Notes: generated by a model from the letters alone, not told the origin. 64,000 nt of DNA from Microvirga soli (GCF_016734765.1 NZ_JAERQE010000002.1:62001-126000), one strand, 5' to 3'. Counted from the first letter of the stretch, positions 1 to 9,357 are shown. Numbers and translations: made by a program.

Positions 1-2
1 TG

Positions 3-293
3 AGGTCTCCTGCTTTGTCAGAAATGCGCCGTGATCTCGCGCTGAAATGGAATGACTGGCTCAAGCCCCAGGACCGGCAGAACCACAACCCTCATGTCAC
101 CGTGCAGAACAAGGTCGATCCGGCACAGGCGAGAGCTCTGCTGGAGGATCTGAGCGAAAGCTTTCAGCCGTTTCTAGCCAGAGGTGTGGCGCTGGACCTG
201 TGGTGGTATCGCGGTGGGCCATGGGAGATGGTCAGGACCTTCGGATTCAAAGCGCCCTCTTCCCTCTCTCGTTTCGGAGAGGGGCAGGGGTGA
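3..293 (+). CDS. 2'-5' RNA ligase / cyclic phosphodiesterase family protein, C-terminal part
   Basis: The 5' end is cut off by the window edge; the frame is open from base 3. The sequence NPHVTVQNKV holds the second HxTx motif (HVTV) of the 2H phosphoesterase fold, and the later stretch with YRGGPWEMVRTFGF resembles the usual C-terminal strand of RNA ligase-like 2H proteins. Members act on 2'-5' or cyclic phosphodiester RNA ends; the actual substrate cannot be told here. The last ~14 residues (from KAPSS) are encoded by the palindromic repeat that starts near 255, so the native family C-terminus probably ended at the GF and the repeat now supplies the tail and stop codon. It is convergent with putA. 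Confidence 0.6.
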   Translation, partial: RSPALSEMRRDLALKWNDWLKPQDRQNHNPHVTVQNKVDPAQARALLEDLSESFQPFLARGVALDLWWYRGGPWEMVRTFGFKAPSSLSRFGEGQG

Positions 294-409
294 GGGCATG
301 GCGGTTGACCAGCCAGGCTCGATCATCTCTACGGCAGCACGTCACCCGCAGCACTACCGCTGGCACTGGTCTTCCCTCACCCCAACCCTCTCCCAAACGG
401 GAGAGGGAG
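255..409. repeat. Intergenic palindromic repeat (CCCTC/GAGGG type)
   Basis: Two hairpin-forming arms face each other. The left arm (255-296) contains CCTCTCTCGTTTCGGAGAGG followed by GGGGTGAGGG. The right arm (371-409) contains CCCTCACCCC and then CCCTCTCCCAAACGGGAGAG. The outer parts are mutually complementary and each arm has its own stem-loop. The element fills the whole space between two convergent genes and could act as a terminator. The block at 6488-6622 has similar GAGGG/CCCTC arms. Confidence 0.6.
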
Positions 410-420
410 TTCACGAGGCT

Positions 421-3400
421 CTACTCCCCCATGGCGATCAGGTTGGCGTTCCCGCCGGCTGCCGCCGTGTTGATCGTCACCGTCTGCTCGGTGGCAAAGC
501 GCAGAAGGTAGTGCGGGCCGCCTGCCTTCGGACCCGTTCCGGAGAGGCCATGGCCGCCGAAGGGCTGCACGCCGACCACGGCGCCGATCATGTTGCGGTT
601 CACATAGACGTTGCCGACAGACAAGGCCTCGACAACACGCTCGACCGTGGAATCGATGCGGGAATGGACGCCGAGCGTCAGGCCATAGCCTGTGCCCTCG
701 ATGGCCTGCAGCACATCTTCAAGGCGGTCTGCTTTATACCGCACCACGTGCAGCACCGGACCGAACACCTCCTGGGCAAGATCGTGCGGCCGGTTGAGCT
801 CGAAGATATGCGGTGCCACGTAAGTGCCGGTCGCAGGCGCCTCGCCGGCGTAATGCACCTTCGCCCGCCGTTTCATATCGGCAATATGCGCGTCGAGCTT
901 GTCCTTGGCCTCGCGGTCGATCACCGGGCCTACATGGGCTGAGATCTCGCGCGGGTCGGCGAGCTTCAACTCACGGGCATTGCCGGCGATCATCTCGATC
1001 ATGCGGTCGGCCACATCGTCCTGCACGCAGAGCAGACGAAGTGCCGAGCAGCGCTGGCCGGCGGAACGGAACGCGGAGGTCACCACGTCGTCCGCCACCT
1101 GCTCGGGCAGAGCCGTGGCGTCGACGATCATGGCATTGATGCCGCCGGTCTCGGCGATCAGCGGCACGATGGCCGCGTCCTTGTTCGCGAGCGTGCGGTT
1201 GATGATGCGGGCGACTTCCGTCGAACCAGTGAACACCACACCGGCCACACGTTCATGCTCCACAAGACGCGCACCGACGCGTCCATCGCCGGGGACGAGA
1301 TGAAGGGCTGTTTTCGGGACGCCGGCCTCGTGCAGGATGCGCACGGCGAGATCCGCGATCAGGGGCGTCTGCTCCGCGGGCTTGGCCACGACGGCATTGC
1401 CGGCCATGAGCGCCGCGCTCACCTGGCCGATGAAGATGGCGAGCGGGAAGTTCCAGGGCGAGATTGCCACGAACACGCCGCGGCCGCGAAGACGCAGCAT
1501 GTTGCTCTCGCCCGTCGGTCCCGGCATGAGGTCGCCATTGCCGAAGAGGGTGCGGCCCTGAACGGCGTAATAGCGTAGGAAGTCGACTGCCTCGCGCACC
1601 TCGGAGAGCGCATCGTCGAGGGTTTTGCCGGCTTCGACCTGCAGCAGGTGCAGCAGCGCCCCGCGACGCTCCTCCAGGAGATCGGCAGCGCGTTGCAGCG
1701 CCTTGGCGCGCATGTCCGCGTCTGTGCGGCTCCACTTGGCGAAGCCCGCCTGCGCAGCCGCCATGGCGCGATCCGCCACCTCGGGCGAAGCTTCCGTCAC
1801 GTGGCCGGCAACGGTGCTGCCGTCGATGGGGCTGACGACCGGGCGGGACGCGCCTGAGGCCGCCTTGCCGTCGATGAGAACTTCCGCCTTGAAGCTCTGC
1901 TGGCCGCTCTTTCTGATCTCCGCCAGAAGCGCATCGAGCGAGGCTTCATGGCCGAACTCGACGCCCTTCGAATTGGCGCGCTCGGATCCATAGAGATCAC
2001 GCGGCAAGGGCACCTTGGGATGGCGCGCCTTGTCGGCGGACACGATGATGTCGGCAGGGCGCTTCAGCAGGTCCCGCACAGGTACGTTCGGATCCGCCGC
2101 GACGGACACGAAGGACGAGTTCGCGCCATTCTCCAGAAGACGGCGCACGAGATAGGCGAGGAGATCGCGGTGGCCCCCCACCGGCGCATAGGCGCGGCAG
2201 GCGAGGCCGGGATTGTCCTCCAGAAGGCGCGCATAGAGCGCCTCGCCCATGCCGTGCAGGCGCTGGAACTCGTAGCCTTCCGTGCCGCCGGCGCGCTCGA
2301 TGATGGACGCGACGGTGAGCGCATTATGCGTGGCGAATTGCGGGTAGATGCGTGGGCGCAAGCTCAGCATCTTCTCGGCGCAGGCCATGTAGTGGAGATC
2401 CGTCATCGCCTTGCGGGTGAAGACCGGGTAGTCGTCGAGCCCGCGCTCCTGGGCGCGCTTCACCTCCGTGTCCCAATAGGCGCCCTTCACGAGGCGCACC
2501 ATGAGCTGGCGGTCGTATTTCTCCGCCATAGCCGCGATGGCGTCGATCACCGAGCCGGCGCGCTTCTGGTAGGATTGGATCGCAAGTCCGAAGCCTTTCC
2601 AGTCGGCAAGCGATGGATCGGTCAGCACGGCCTCGATGACTTCGAGAGAGAGCTCGAGCCGGTCAGCCTCTTCCGCATCGATGGTGAAGTTGAGGTCGTA
2701 GGACTTGGCCTTTTGCGCCAGCTCTATCACGAGCGGCACGAGCTCGCGCATGACCCGCTCCCGGCTCGTGGCCTCGTAGCGCGGGTGCAGGGCCGACAGC
2801 TTCACCGAAATCCCGGGACGGTTCGGCAGAGGCTCGTTGCCGGCAGAGCGGCCGATGGCATCGATGGCCGAGGCATAGGAAGCGAAGTAGCGGCGCGCAT
2901 CGTCGGCCGTGCGGGCGCCTTCGCCCAGCATATCGAACGAATAGCGGTACACACGGCCCTTCGAGGATCCTGCCCGCTTGAGGGCTTCCTCGATGGTCTG
3001 GCCGAGCACGAAGTGGTTGCCCATCACCCGCATGGCCTGGCGGGTTGCCGTGCGCACCGCTGGAAGCCCAAGGCGCTTGGTGACTTGGCGGAGAATACCT
3101 TCCGGCGTCTCGCCGGGCTGAATCACCCGCGCGGTGATGCCGAGTGCCCAGGCCGAAGCCGAAACGAGAAAGGCATCGGACTTCGACTCATGGCCGGCGA
3201 AATCGCCCTGTCCCAGCTTGTCCTCGATGAGCCGGTCGGCGGTGGCGGCATCGGGCACCCGCAGCAGCGCCTCGGCCAGCACCATGAGGGCCAGCCCCTC
3301 CTTGGTGGAGAGCGCATATTCCCGCAGCATCTCCTCGACGCCGCCGAGCCCGCCACCCTTGGCGCGGATCGCCTCGATGAGGCGGGCCGCCTGCTCGTCC

Positions 3401-3519
3401 ACGCGCTTCTCCCGCTCCGGCGACAGGCGAGAGCTGGCAAGGAGGCGGGCCGCAATGGCCTTGTCGTCTTCCGCAAAAGGAGGGTTGAAGGGCAGGGCAG
3501 CGCCGAGGGCAGGGGTCAT
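421..3519 (-). CDS. putA: Bifunctional proline dehydrogenase / L-glutamate-gamma-semialdehyde dehydrogenase (PutA)
   Basis: The 1032-residue enzyme oxidises proline to glutamate: an FAD proline dehydrogenase makes pyrroline-5-carboxylate, and an NAD aldehyde dehydrogenase completes the oxidation. The N-terminal half carries PRODH signatures (RPGISVKLSALHPRYE; later LMVRLVKGAYWD). The C-terminal half carries aldehyde dehydrogenase motifs (SPWNFPLAIF, FTGSTEVARI, AETGGINAM and the catalytic Cys in SAGQRCSALR). It lacks the N-terminal ribbon-helix-helix DNA-binding domain of the long gammaproteobacterial PutA, which fits the separate regulator next door. The frame stays open 137 codons upstream, but ATG 3519 has an AGAGGA Shine-Dalgarno 6-8 nt before it, and upstream codons run into putR on the other strand. 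Divergent from putR. Confidence 0.95.
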   Translation of the reverse strand: MTPALGAALPFNPPFAEDDKAIAARLLASSRLSPEREKRVDEQAARLIEAIRAKGGGLGGVEEMLREYALSTKEGLALMVLAEALLRVPDAATADRLIEDKLGQGDFAGHESKSDAFLVSASAWALGITARVIQPGETPEGILRQVTKRLGLPAVRTATRQAMRVMGNHFVLGQTIEEALKRAGSSKGRVYRYSFDMLGEGARTADDARRYFASYASAIDAIGRSAGNEPLPNRPGISVKLSALHPRYEATSRERVMRELVPLVIELAQKAKSYDLNFTIDAEEADRLELSLEVIEAVLTDPSLADWKGFGLAIQSYQKRAGSVIDAIAAMAEKYDRQLMVRLVKGAYWDTEVKRAQERGLDDYPVFTRKAMTDLHYMACAEKMLSLRPRIYPQFATHNALTVASIIERAGGTEGYEFQRLHGMGEALYARLLEDNPGLACRAYAPVGGHRDLLAYLVRRLLENGANSSFVSVAADPNVPVRDLLKRPADIIVSADKARHPKVPLPRDLYGSERANSKGVEFGHEASLDALLAEIRKSGQQSFKAEVLIDGKAASGASRPVVSPIDGSTVAGHVTEASPEVADRAMAAAQAGFAKWSRTDADMRAKALQRAADLLEERRGALLHLLQVEAGKTLDDALSEVREAVDFLRYYAVQGRTLFGNGDLMPGPTGESNMLRLRGRGVFVAISPWNFPLAIFIGQVSAALMAGNAVVAKPAEQTPLIADLAVRILHEAGVPKTALHLVPGDGRVGARLVEHERVAGVVFTGSTEVARIINRTLANKDAAIVPLIAETGGINAMIVDATALPEQVADDVVTSAFRSAGQRCSALRLLCVQDDVADRMIEMIAGNARELKLADPREISAHVGPVIDREAKDKLDAHIADMKRRAKVHYAGEAPATGTYVAPHIFELNRPHDLAQEVFGPVLHVVRYKADRLEDVLQAIEGTGYGLTLGVHSRIDSTVERVVEALSVGNVYVNRNMIGAVVGVQPFGGHGLSGTGPKAGGPHYLLRFATEQTVTINTAAAGGNANLIAMGE

Positions 3520-3633
3520 TGTGATTTCCTCTGGATGTTCCCCGGAATATATGAGGCCACTGACCGTGTTTCGATGGCAAAATACCGGACTCTGCCTTAT
3601 GGATCCCGGACAAGAATGTAGAAGGCCGTGAAA

Positions 3634-4095
3634 ATGACGGATCTGGACAGAACGGATCGTAAGATCCTCAAAGCCCTTCAGGCGGATGGTCGCATCGCCA
3701 ATGTGGACTTGGCCGAAAAGGTCGGTCTGTCTCCTACCTCGACGAGTGACCGGGTCAAGCGCCTCCAGCGGGAGGGCTTCATCGCCGGCTATGGGGCGAG
3801 GCTGGACCCGCACCGGCTCGGGCTCGGGCTTCTTGTCTTTGTAGAAGTGTCCCTCGACAAGACGACGCCGGATGTCTTCGAGAAGTTCGCCGAGGCCGTG
3901 AAGCGGGCGCCTGAAGTTCTGGAGTGCCACATGGTGGCGGGCGGCTTCGATTATCTGGTGAAGACCCGCGTGGCCGACATGGCCGCCTACCGCCGCTTCC
4001 TCGGCGACATTCTTCTTGCCCTGCCGGGCGTGAAGGAGACCCGCACTTATGCGGTGATGGAGGAGGTGAAGAGCGACGGGATGTTGCCGGTTTAA
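3634..4095 (+). CDS. putR: Lrp/AsnC-family regulator of proline catabolism
   Basis: The 153-residue protein has an N-terminal winged HTH (LDRTDRKILKALQADGRI, then VGLSPTSTSDRVKRLQ) and a C-terminal RAM/ligand-binding domain ending in YAVMEEVKSDG. In alphaproteobacteria an Lrp-type PutR next to putA activates proline degradation in response to proline; this role is inferred from the divergent arrangement. The 114-nt putA-putR spacer must hold both promoters and the operator. ATG 3634 is preferred over GTG 3628 because the GAAGG at 3621 sits at proper spacing to the former. An 18-bp hairpin follows the gene. Confidence 0.9.
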   Translation: MTDLDRTDRKILKALQADGRIANVDLAEKVGLSPTSTSDRVKRLQREGFIAGYGARLDPHRLGLGLLVFVEVSLDKTTPDVFEKFAEAVKRAPEVLECHMVAGGFDYLVKTRVADMAAYRRFLGDILLALPGVKETRTYAVMEEVKSDGMLPV

Positions 4096-4102
4096 ACGTG
4101 AA

Positions 4103-4124
4103 AGAGGCGGCTTTCGCCGCCTCT
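4103..4124. terminator. Bidirectional hairpin between putR and terC-like gene
   Basis: The 9-bp perfect stem AGAGGCGGC / GCCGCCTCT encloses a TTTC loop. It lies between two convergent stops and has short T-rich tracts on both sides, so it could end transcription from both genes. Confidence 0.75.
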
Positions 4125-4138
4125 CCCGTCTTTAAGCT

Positions 4139-5146
4139 TTAGCCGGCAACGGTCTCCTGCTCGTCCTTCGTCTTCCAGAGCGAGTAGACGACGCCACCCG
4201 CGATGAGCGTGAGGGTCACGCCCAGCGAGATGGTGGGATCGAGCTTGCCCACGAGCTGGTTCCAGAAGATCTTGCCACCGATGAACACGAGCACCAGCGC
4301 CAGGGCATATTTCAGGTAGTGGAACCGGTGCACCATGGCGGCGAGCGCGAAGTAGAGCGCCCTCAGACCCAGGATCGCCATGATGTTGGCCGTATAGACC
4401 ACAAAGGTATCCGTGGTGATGGCGAAGATCGCCGGCACCGAGTCCACCGCGAAGATCAGGTCGGCGACGTTGATCACCACGAGGGCCAGGAAGAGCGGCG
4501 TCGCCCAAGTGACGAGCTTACCCGTCTTCGGGTCGGTCTCGCGCACGAAGAAGCGCTGGTCGTGAAGGCGGTTCGTCACCCGCATGTGCTTGCGCAGGAA
4601 GCGAACCATCGCGTTCTTCTCGATGTCGGGATCGCTCTCGGGAACGATCAGCATCTTGATGCCCGTCGCGATCAGGAAGGCGCCGAAGATGTAGAGCATC
4701 CAGGCGTATTCCTGCACCAGGGCGGCGCCCACGGCGATCATGATGCCGCGCAGAACGATGACGCCGATGATGCCCCACACAAGGGCCCGGTACTGGTATT
4801 TTCGGGGGATCGCGAAGTAGCTGAAGATCAGCGAGATCACGAAGACGTTGTCGATCGACAGAGACTTCTCGATGAGGAAGCCCGTGAAGTAGGAGATACC
4901 CGCATGGGTCCCGTCCTCTGTCACCAGGAGGCCGGTTTCAAACGACCACCAGATATAGGCACCGAAAGCGGTCGCGATGCCGATGTAGAAGGCAGACAGG
5001 AGAAGGCTCTCCTTCACGCCGAGCTCTTTGTCCTTCCTGTTCAGGACACCGAGATCGAAGGCGAGGAGAAAAACGACAAGGCTCAGGAAGGCCGTCCACA
5101 TCCAGACGGGCTTTCCCAGCCATTCCATGAGAAGGAATTCTGGCAT
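4139..5146 (-). CDS. TerC family integral membrane protein
   Basis: The 335-residue polytopic protein has about nine hydrophobic segments. It shows the family hallmarks of TerC/Alx: an early VFLLAFDLGVLNRK segment, SLSIDNVFVISLIF, and a later NVADLIFAVDSVPAIFAIT. The conserved acidic residues in the last two segments are thought to bind metal in this family. Members are linked to manganese export or metalation of exported proteins and to tellurite resistance; the substrate is not visible from sequence. The ATG at 5146 gives a complete N-terminus; MEWLGK six residues later is an alternative start. I looked for a yybP-ykoY manganese riboswitch upstream and did not see its conserved core. Confidence 0.85.
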   Translation of the reverse strand: MPEFLLMEWLGKPVWMWTAFLSLVVFLLAFDLGVLNRKDKELGVKESLLLSAFYIGIATAFGAYIWWSFETGLLVTEDGTHAGISYFTGFLIEKSLSIDNVFVISLIFSYFAIPRKYQYRALVWGIIGVIVLRGIMIAVGAALVQEYAWMLYIFGAFLIATGIKMLIVPESDPDIEKNAMVRFLRKHMRVTNRLHDQRFFVRETDPKTGKLVTWATPLFLALVVINVADLIFAVDSVPAIFAITTDTFVVYTANIMAILGLRALYFALAAMVHRFHYLKYALALVLVFIGGKIFWNQLVGKLDPTISLGVTLTLIAGGVVYSLWKTKDEQETVAG

Positions 5147-5443
5147 AACCGGACCTATGATTGCTTATGTTCAAGCATCGGCTCCGACATCACAGTCGCG
5201 CTAGCGTCCTGCCAGAGGGGCCCGGTCACCGATGGGTCCAACGTGGGGAGCGCTCTCAAGACCGTCAAGGGTCTCAAGGTTGAGAATTTCTGCTCAATTT
5301 TCTGCCAGATGCCTGTCCGGGAGGCAGGAATGCCATGGCAAGAGACTTGACCCGAGGCGCCGATCTGATTGCATGGTCAAGAACAGGGCAGGTGGCTGAA
5401 ATGGCGCCACAAGGCTCCCGAACATAAAACAGAGGTGACGGTG
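5147..5443. other. Intergenic region between divergent terC-like and ABC importer genes
   Basis: 297 nt without a convincing gene. It must hold two divergent promoters. A small inverted repeat (TGCTT...AAGCA, 5162-5177) lies just upstream of the terC-like start. A TTGACC at 5347 could be a -35 for the importer, but its -10 partner is poor. I recognise no riboswitch. Confidence 0.4.
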
Positions 5444-6481
5444 ATGTTTGCGGATCGTTCGACCAAGGCCAAGTGGATCACGGGGATGATGGCGGGCGCA
5501 GCCGCGCTTCTCGGATCCGCGGCGGCCCAGGCCCAGACCCCGGTGCGGTTCTCCCTGGACTGGCGCTGGGAAGGGCCGGCGGCCCCCTTCGCTGTTGCTA
5601 TCGACAAGGGCTACTTCAAGGCCGAGGGCCTCGACGTTACGATCGATCCGGCGGCGGGCTCCCGCGAACCGATCTCCCGTGTGGCTTCCGGCACCTATGA
5701 CGTTAGCTTCGGTGACGTGAATTCCCTCGTGCGCTTCCGCGATGAGAATCCTGGCACCGACATCAAGGCCGTGATGGTGATCTACGACCGGCCGCCCTTC
5801 GCCCTCATTGGCCGCAAAAGCCGTGGCATCAGCAAGGAGGTGTCGAGCCTCCAGGGCAAGAAGTTCGGGGCGCCGGCCGCGGATGGCGCCTATGCGCAAT
5901 GGCCGATCTTCAAGACCGTGAACAAGATCGACGATTCCACCATGAAGTTCGAGAATGTCGGCTTTCCGGTCCGCGAGCCCATGCTGGCGCAAGGTGAGGT
6001 CGATGCGGTGTTCGGCTTCTCCATGTCGTCCTACATCAACCTGAAGTCCCGCGGCGTGCCGGCGGAGGACATCGTCGTCCTGCAGATGAGCGATTACGGC
6101 GTCGATCTCTACGGCAACACGATCATCGTCTCGCAGAAGTTCGCCCAGGAGAAGCCAGAGGCCGTGAAAGGCCTGCTGCGCGCTATCATGAAGGGCGTGC
6201 AGGACACGGTGAAGGATCCCGCAACCGCAGTCGATGCCGTGATCAAGCGCAACGACGTGGCCAAGAAGGACGTGGAGCTCGAGCGCCTCAAGATGGTGCT
6301 GGAGCAGAACATGATCACCCCCTGGGTTAAGGAGAACGGCTTTGGCGGCATCGACAAGGCCCGCTTTGCCAAGGCTCTCGACCAGATCGGCCTGACCTTC
6401 ACCTACAAGGCCAAGCCCAGTGTGGAAGCCGTGTTCACGGAGGAGTTCCTTCCCGCCGCCGATCAGCGCAAGGTGAACTGA
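5444..6481 (+). CDS. ABC transporter substrate-binding protein (NMT1/SsuA-like)
   Basis: The 345-residue periplasmic protein begins with a Sec signal peptide (WITGMMAGAAALLGSAAAQA, cleavage before QTPV). The mature part matches the NMT1/THI5/SsuA fold: RFSLDWRWEGPAAPFAVAID, GYFKAEGLDVTI, then the hinge-region GTYDVSFGDVNSL. Family members bind nitrate, alkanesulfonates, taurine or thiamine-pyrimidine precursors; the ligand cannot be decided here. ATG 5444 is preceded by AGAGGTG at 5431-5437; the frame is open further upstream without a good start. It forms an importer with the ATPase and permease downstream, from which it is separated by a palindromic repeat that may lower downstream expression relative to this gene. 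Confidence 0.87.
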   Translation: MFADRSTKAKWITGMMAGAAALLGSAAAQAQTPVRFSLDWRWEGPAAPFAVAIDKGYFKAEGLDVTIDPAAGSREPISRVASGTYDVSFGDVNSLVRFRDENPGTDIKAVMVIYDRPPFALIGRKSRGISKEVSSLQGKKFGAPAADGAYAQWPIFKTVNKIDDSTMKFENVGFPVREPMLAQGEVDAVFGFSMSSYINLKSRGVPAEDIVVLQMSDYGVDLYGNTIIVSQKFAQEKPEAVKGLLRAIMKGVQDTVKDPATAVDAVIKRNDVAKKDVELERLKMVLEQNMITPWVKENGFGGIDKARFAKALDQIGLTFTYKAKPSVEAVFTEEFLPAADQRKVN

Positions 6482-6487
6482 GATCTT

Positions 6488-6622
6488 CCCTTACCCTCCC
6501 CTTGAGGGGGAGGGTCGCGAGCATAAGCGAGCGGGGTGGGGTGGAAACGCAACGTTCTTCAAAGTCGCGCATCCCACCCCACCCCGGCCTGACGGCCGAC
6601 CCTCTCCCTCAAGGGGAGGGTG
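6488..6622. repeat. Intergenic palindromic repeat inside the ABC operon
   Basis: A long inverted repeat: the left arm has CCCTCCCCTTGAGGGGGAGGG then GCGGGGTGGGGTGG, and the right arm has CCCACCCCACCCCGG, the small palindrome GGCCTGACGGCC, then CCCTCTCCCTCAAGGGGAGG. Each outer part is itself a hairpin and the inner parts pair across the element. It sits between the substrate-binding protein and ATPase genes and stays open in the ATPase frame, which is why that gene could be over-extended at its 5' end. Confidence 0.75.
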
Positions 6623-6639
6623 AGACCACGGAGCGCCCT

Positions 6640-7431
6640 TTGTCTGTTTTCGTCGACATCCACGACGTGACCCACGTCTATGCGCGGGCGGAGGACGGCT
6701 TGCCGGCGGTCCAGAACCTGAATCTTAAAGTGAACAAAGGCGAGTTCGCCGCCATCGTCGGCCCTTCGGGCTGCGGCAAGTCCACCCTGATGAAGCTTGC
6801 CACCGGATTGCAGTTTCCCGTCGAGGGAACCGTGATCGTGGACGGCAAGCAGGTCGGCGCGCCGGTGAAGCTCGCCGGCATGGCGTTTCAGAACCCGACG
6901 ATGCTGCCCTGGCGCACCACCCTTGACAACATCCTCCTGCCGCTCGAGATCGTGGAGCCTCACCGCTCCCGACTGCGGCGGCACAAGGCAGAATATGTGG
7001 CAAAGGCCGAGAGCCTGCTCGCCCAGGTGGGCCTCAAAGGACAGGGTCATAAGTTTCCCTGGCAATTGTCCGGTGGTATGCAGCAGCGCGCTTCCCTGTG
7101 CCGCGCGCTCATTCACGAACCCAAGCTCCTGATGCTCGACGAGCCTTTCGGCGCGCTCGACAGCTTCACCCGCGAGGAGTTGTGGTGCGTGATGCGCGAC
7201 CTCCACGCAGCCCAGAAGGTCACGATCATTCTCGTCACCCACGACTTGCGCGAGGCGGCATTCCTGGCGGACCGCATCTTCTGCATGAGCGCGCGGCCTG
7301 GTCGCATCGTCGCCGAGCGGGAGGTGGAGTTCCCGCGGCCGCGTGATCTCGAGATCACCTATACGCCAGAATTTTCGGCCCTCGTTCACGAGCTGCGAGG
7401 CCACATCGCGCAGGCGCGCCAGGCGGCGTGA
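6640..7431 (+). CDS. ABC transporter ATP-binding protein (SsuB/TauB/ThiZ-like)
   Basis: The 263-residue nucleotide-binding subunit has Walker A GPSGCGKST, a Q-loop (AFQNPTMLPWRT), the signature LSGGMQQR, Walker B LLMLDEPFGALD and the switch His in VTHDLREA. It energises the importer formed with its two neighbours. I chose TTG 6640 because ACGGAG lies about 6 nt upstream and the family N-terminus (VDIHDVTHVY) follows at once. The frame is open back to 6502 only through the palindromic repeat, whose translation (PPHPGLTADPLPQGEGE) is not protein-like for this family. Confidence 0.88.
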   Translation: MSVFVDIHDVTHVYARAEDGLPAVQNLNLKVNKGEFAAIVGPSGCGKSTLMKLATGLQFPVEGTVIVDGKQVGAPVKLAGMAFQNPTMLPWRTTLDNILLPLEIVEPHRSRLRRHKAEYVAKAESLLAQVGLKGQGHKFPWQLSGGMQQRASLCRALIHEPKLLMLDEPFGALDSFTREELWCVMRDLHAAQKVTIILVTHDLREAAFLADRIFCMSARPGRIVAEREVEFPRPRDLEITYTPEFSALVHELRGHIAQARQAA

Positions 7432-7438
7432 GGAACCC

Positions 7439-8206
7439 ATGAAAACCAAGAACAAGCTCGCCCTGGCGCCCTGGGTCTTTACCGTCGGGTTTTTCGCCCT
7501 GTGGGAGATCCTCTGCCATGTCTTGAAGATCTCGAGCTTCATCCTGCCGGCGCCCTCGACGATCATGTGGGCCGTGTGGGAATACCGCAGCCAGCTCGCC
7601 TACCACGCCATGCACACCCTCTGGATGACGCTGGCGGGTTTCGGTCTCGCAGTCGGTTTCGGCCTCCTGCTCGGGATGGTGCTCGGCTCCTCGCGGCTCA
7701 TCAATGCAGGCACCTATCCGCTGCTCGTGGGCTTCAACTCGATCCCCAAGGTGGCCGTGGTGCCAATCCTGGTGTTCTGGTTCGGCGTCGGCTGGGTCCC
7801 TCCGGTGATGACCGCCTTCCTGATCTCGTTCTTCCCTATCGTGGTGAATGTGGCGACCGGCATCGCCACGGTGGAGCCCGAGATGGAGGACGTGCTCCGG
7901 GCGCTCGGCGCCTCGAAGCGCGACATCGTGTTCAAGGTCGGCGTGCCCCGCGCCATGCCGTATTTCTTCGGCTCGTTGAAGGTCGCGATCACGCTCGCCT
8001 ATGTGGGCTCCGTGATCGGTGAGCAGAACGCCTCGAATGTGGGCATCGGCAACCTGCTCACGCGGGCCTCGGCCGCCTTCGAGGTGCCCCTCGTCTGGGC
8101 CGCCCTCGTGGTTCTCGCGGTGCTCGGCGTGATCATGTATGCCATCACGGCCTATGCGGAACGCTCCATGACCGGTTGGGCGCAGCGCTCGCAGATGGCG
8201 GCTTAG
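7439..8206 (+). CDS. ABC transporter permease (SsuC/TauC-like)
   Basis: The 255-residue inner-membrane permease has about six hydrophobic segments. The cytoplasmic EAA loop is visible around [22 protein letters not shown], where it docks to the ATPase. ATG 7439 lies 7 nt after the ATPase stop with GAGG just upstream, so the two are co-translated. The stop codon overlaps the stop of the convergent cobW-family gene (8203-8206). It completes a three-gene importer for a small organic or anionic substrate that remains unidentified. Confidence 0.88.
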   Translation: MKTKNKLALAPWVFTVGFFALWEILCHVLKISSFILPAPSTIMWAVWEYRSQLAYHAMHTLWMTLAGFGLAVGFGLLLGMVLGSSRLINAGTYPLLVGFNSIPKVAVVPILVFWFGVGWVPPVMTAFLISFFPIVVNVATGIATVEPEMEDVLRALGASKRDIVFKVGVPRAMPYFFGSLKVAITLAYVGSVIGEQNASNVGIGNLLTRASAAFEVPLVWAALVVLAVLGVIMYAITAYAERSMTGWAQRSQMAA

Positions 8207-9357
8207 CGCCGGAGCGACAGCGGGTTATCCGATAGTGCCGTCGCGTCTGGCTGATCGACAGCTGGCTTGCCGAGGAAGGCGTCCCAGAGCTTCTCCACCG
8301 TGTCGCGTTCGAGATCGTCCACGATGAAGACGATGCGGCTGCGCCTGTCTTCGCTTGGCCAGCGCTGCAGCACGGCCGGCACGTGGATCACGTGCTGCAC
8401 GCCGTGGATCACGACCGGATGCTCCGGATCTTCGGCCAGGGCCACCAAGCCCTTCACGCGCAGAAGCTTCGCGCCTTGCGATGAGCGCAGGAGGTCGAGG
8501 AACATGTCCAGCGTGCCCTGGCGGATCGGCTGGTCGCTCGTGAGGCAGAAGGCACGGATTTTTTCATCGTGCCGGTTCACATCGTGATGATGGTGATGAT
8601 CATGGCCGTCATGGTGGTGATGGTGCCCGTGCTGGTGTGTGTGGCTCTCCCGCTCGGCCGCTTCGACAGCCTCCGTCTTCAGCCACTCGGCCACATCGGC
8701 AATCCTGCCGTCGAGATCGAAGAGGCCACCCGCGATGATAGCCTCCGTGGACGCATCAGCCTCCAGGAGCGTTGCGCCGGGATTGAGTTGACGCAGCCTC
8801 TCCCGCAGCTCTGAGAGCTTTGACACATCGGTCACGAGGTCGGTTTTCGAGAGGACGATGCGCTCGGCCACAGCGGCCTGCTTCACCGCTTCGCGATGAG
8901 CATCGAGGGTTCCAGTTCCATTCACCGCATCGACCACGGTCACCACGCCCTCCACCGCATAGCGCATGGACAGATACGGATGGTAGAGCACCGCGTGCAG
9001 GATCGGCGCCGGATCGGCGAGACCCGTGGTCTCGATGATCACGCGCTTGAACGGCATGATGCGACCGTTGTCGCGTTTGCGCAGGAGGTCCTCCAGCGTC
9101 GCGATGAGATCGCCGCGCACGGTGCAGCAGAGACAGCCGGCGGAGAGCAGCACCATGCCCTCGTCGACCTTTTCCACCAGCAGATGATCGAGGCCGATCT
9201 CGCCGAACTCGTTGATGATCACCACGCTGTCCCGCAGCGCCGGATCTTTCAAGAGCCGGTTGAGCAGGGTGGTTTTGCCCGAGCCGAGAAAGCCCGTGAG
9301 AATGGTGAGCGGAAGGGGAGCGGGTGGGATCATCGGGCTGTTCGTCATCGTGTTCAA
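8203..9357 (-). CDS. CobW/COG0523-family GTPase with His-rich loop (putative metal chaperone)
   Basis: The 384-residue G3E GTPase has Walker A GFLGSGKT (residues 22-29), the family CXCC metal motif as CLCC (75-78), and SKTD (170-173) as the base-recognition motif. A His-rich segment at about 239-263 ([20 protein letters not shown]) sits between the GTPase and the C-terminal CobW_C domain. Such proteins deliver zinc (ZNG1/ZigA type) or cobalt; the His loop favours zinc or nickel handling, but no target is shown. No cobalamin gene is adjacent. Its ATG overlaps the TGA of the upstream EamA gene by 4 nt, so both belong to one operon. Confidence 0.88.
   Translation of the reverse strand: MNTMTNSPMIPPAPLPLTILTGFLGSGKTTLLNRLLKDPALRDSVVIINEFGEIGLDHLLVEKVDEGMVLLSAGCLCCTVRGDLIATLEDLLRKRDNGRIMPFKRVIIETTGLADPAPILHAVLYHPYLSMRYAVEGVVTVVDAVNGTGTLDAHREAVKQAAVAERIVLSKTDLVTDVSKLSELRERLRQLNPGATLLEADASTEAIIAGGLFDLDGRIADVAEWLKTEAVEAAERESHTHQHGHHHHHDGHDHHHHHDVNRHDEKIRAFCLTSDQPIRQGTLDMFLDLLRSSQGAKLLRVKGLVALAEDPEHPVVIHGVQHVIHVPAVLQRWPSEDRRSRIVFIVDDLERDTVEKLWDAFLGKPAVDQPDATALSDNPLSLRR

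Noticed and set aside
3551..3560. GCCACTG resembling a cobalamin riboswitch B12 box
   Set aside because: No other B12 riboswitch elements are present and the neighbours are putA and putR.
1948..3621. Plus-strand 557-codon frame across putA
   Set aside because: Shadow of putA; composition is not protein-like.
5147..5443. Manganese or thiamine riboswitch before terC-like or ABC importer genes
   Set aside because: Conserved cores of yybP-ykoY and THI elements were looked for and not seen.
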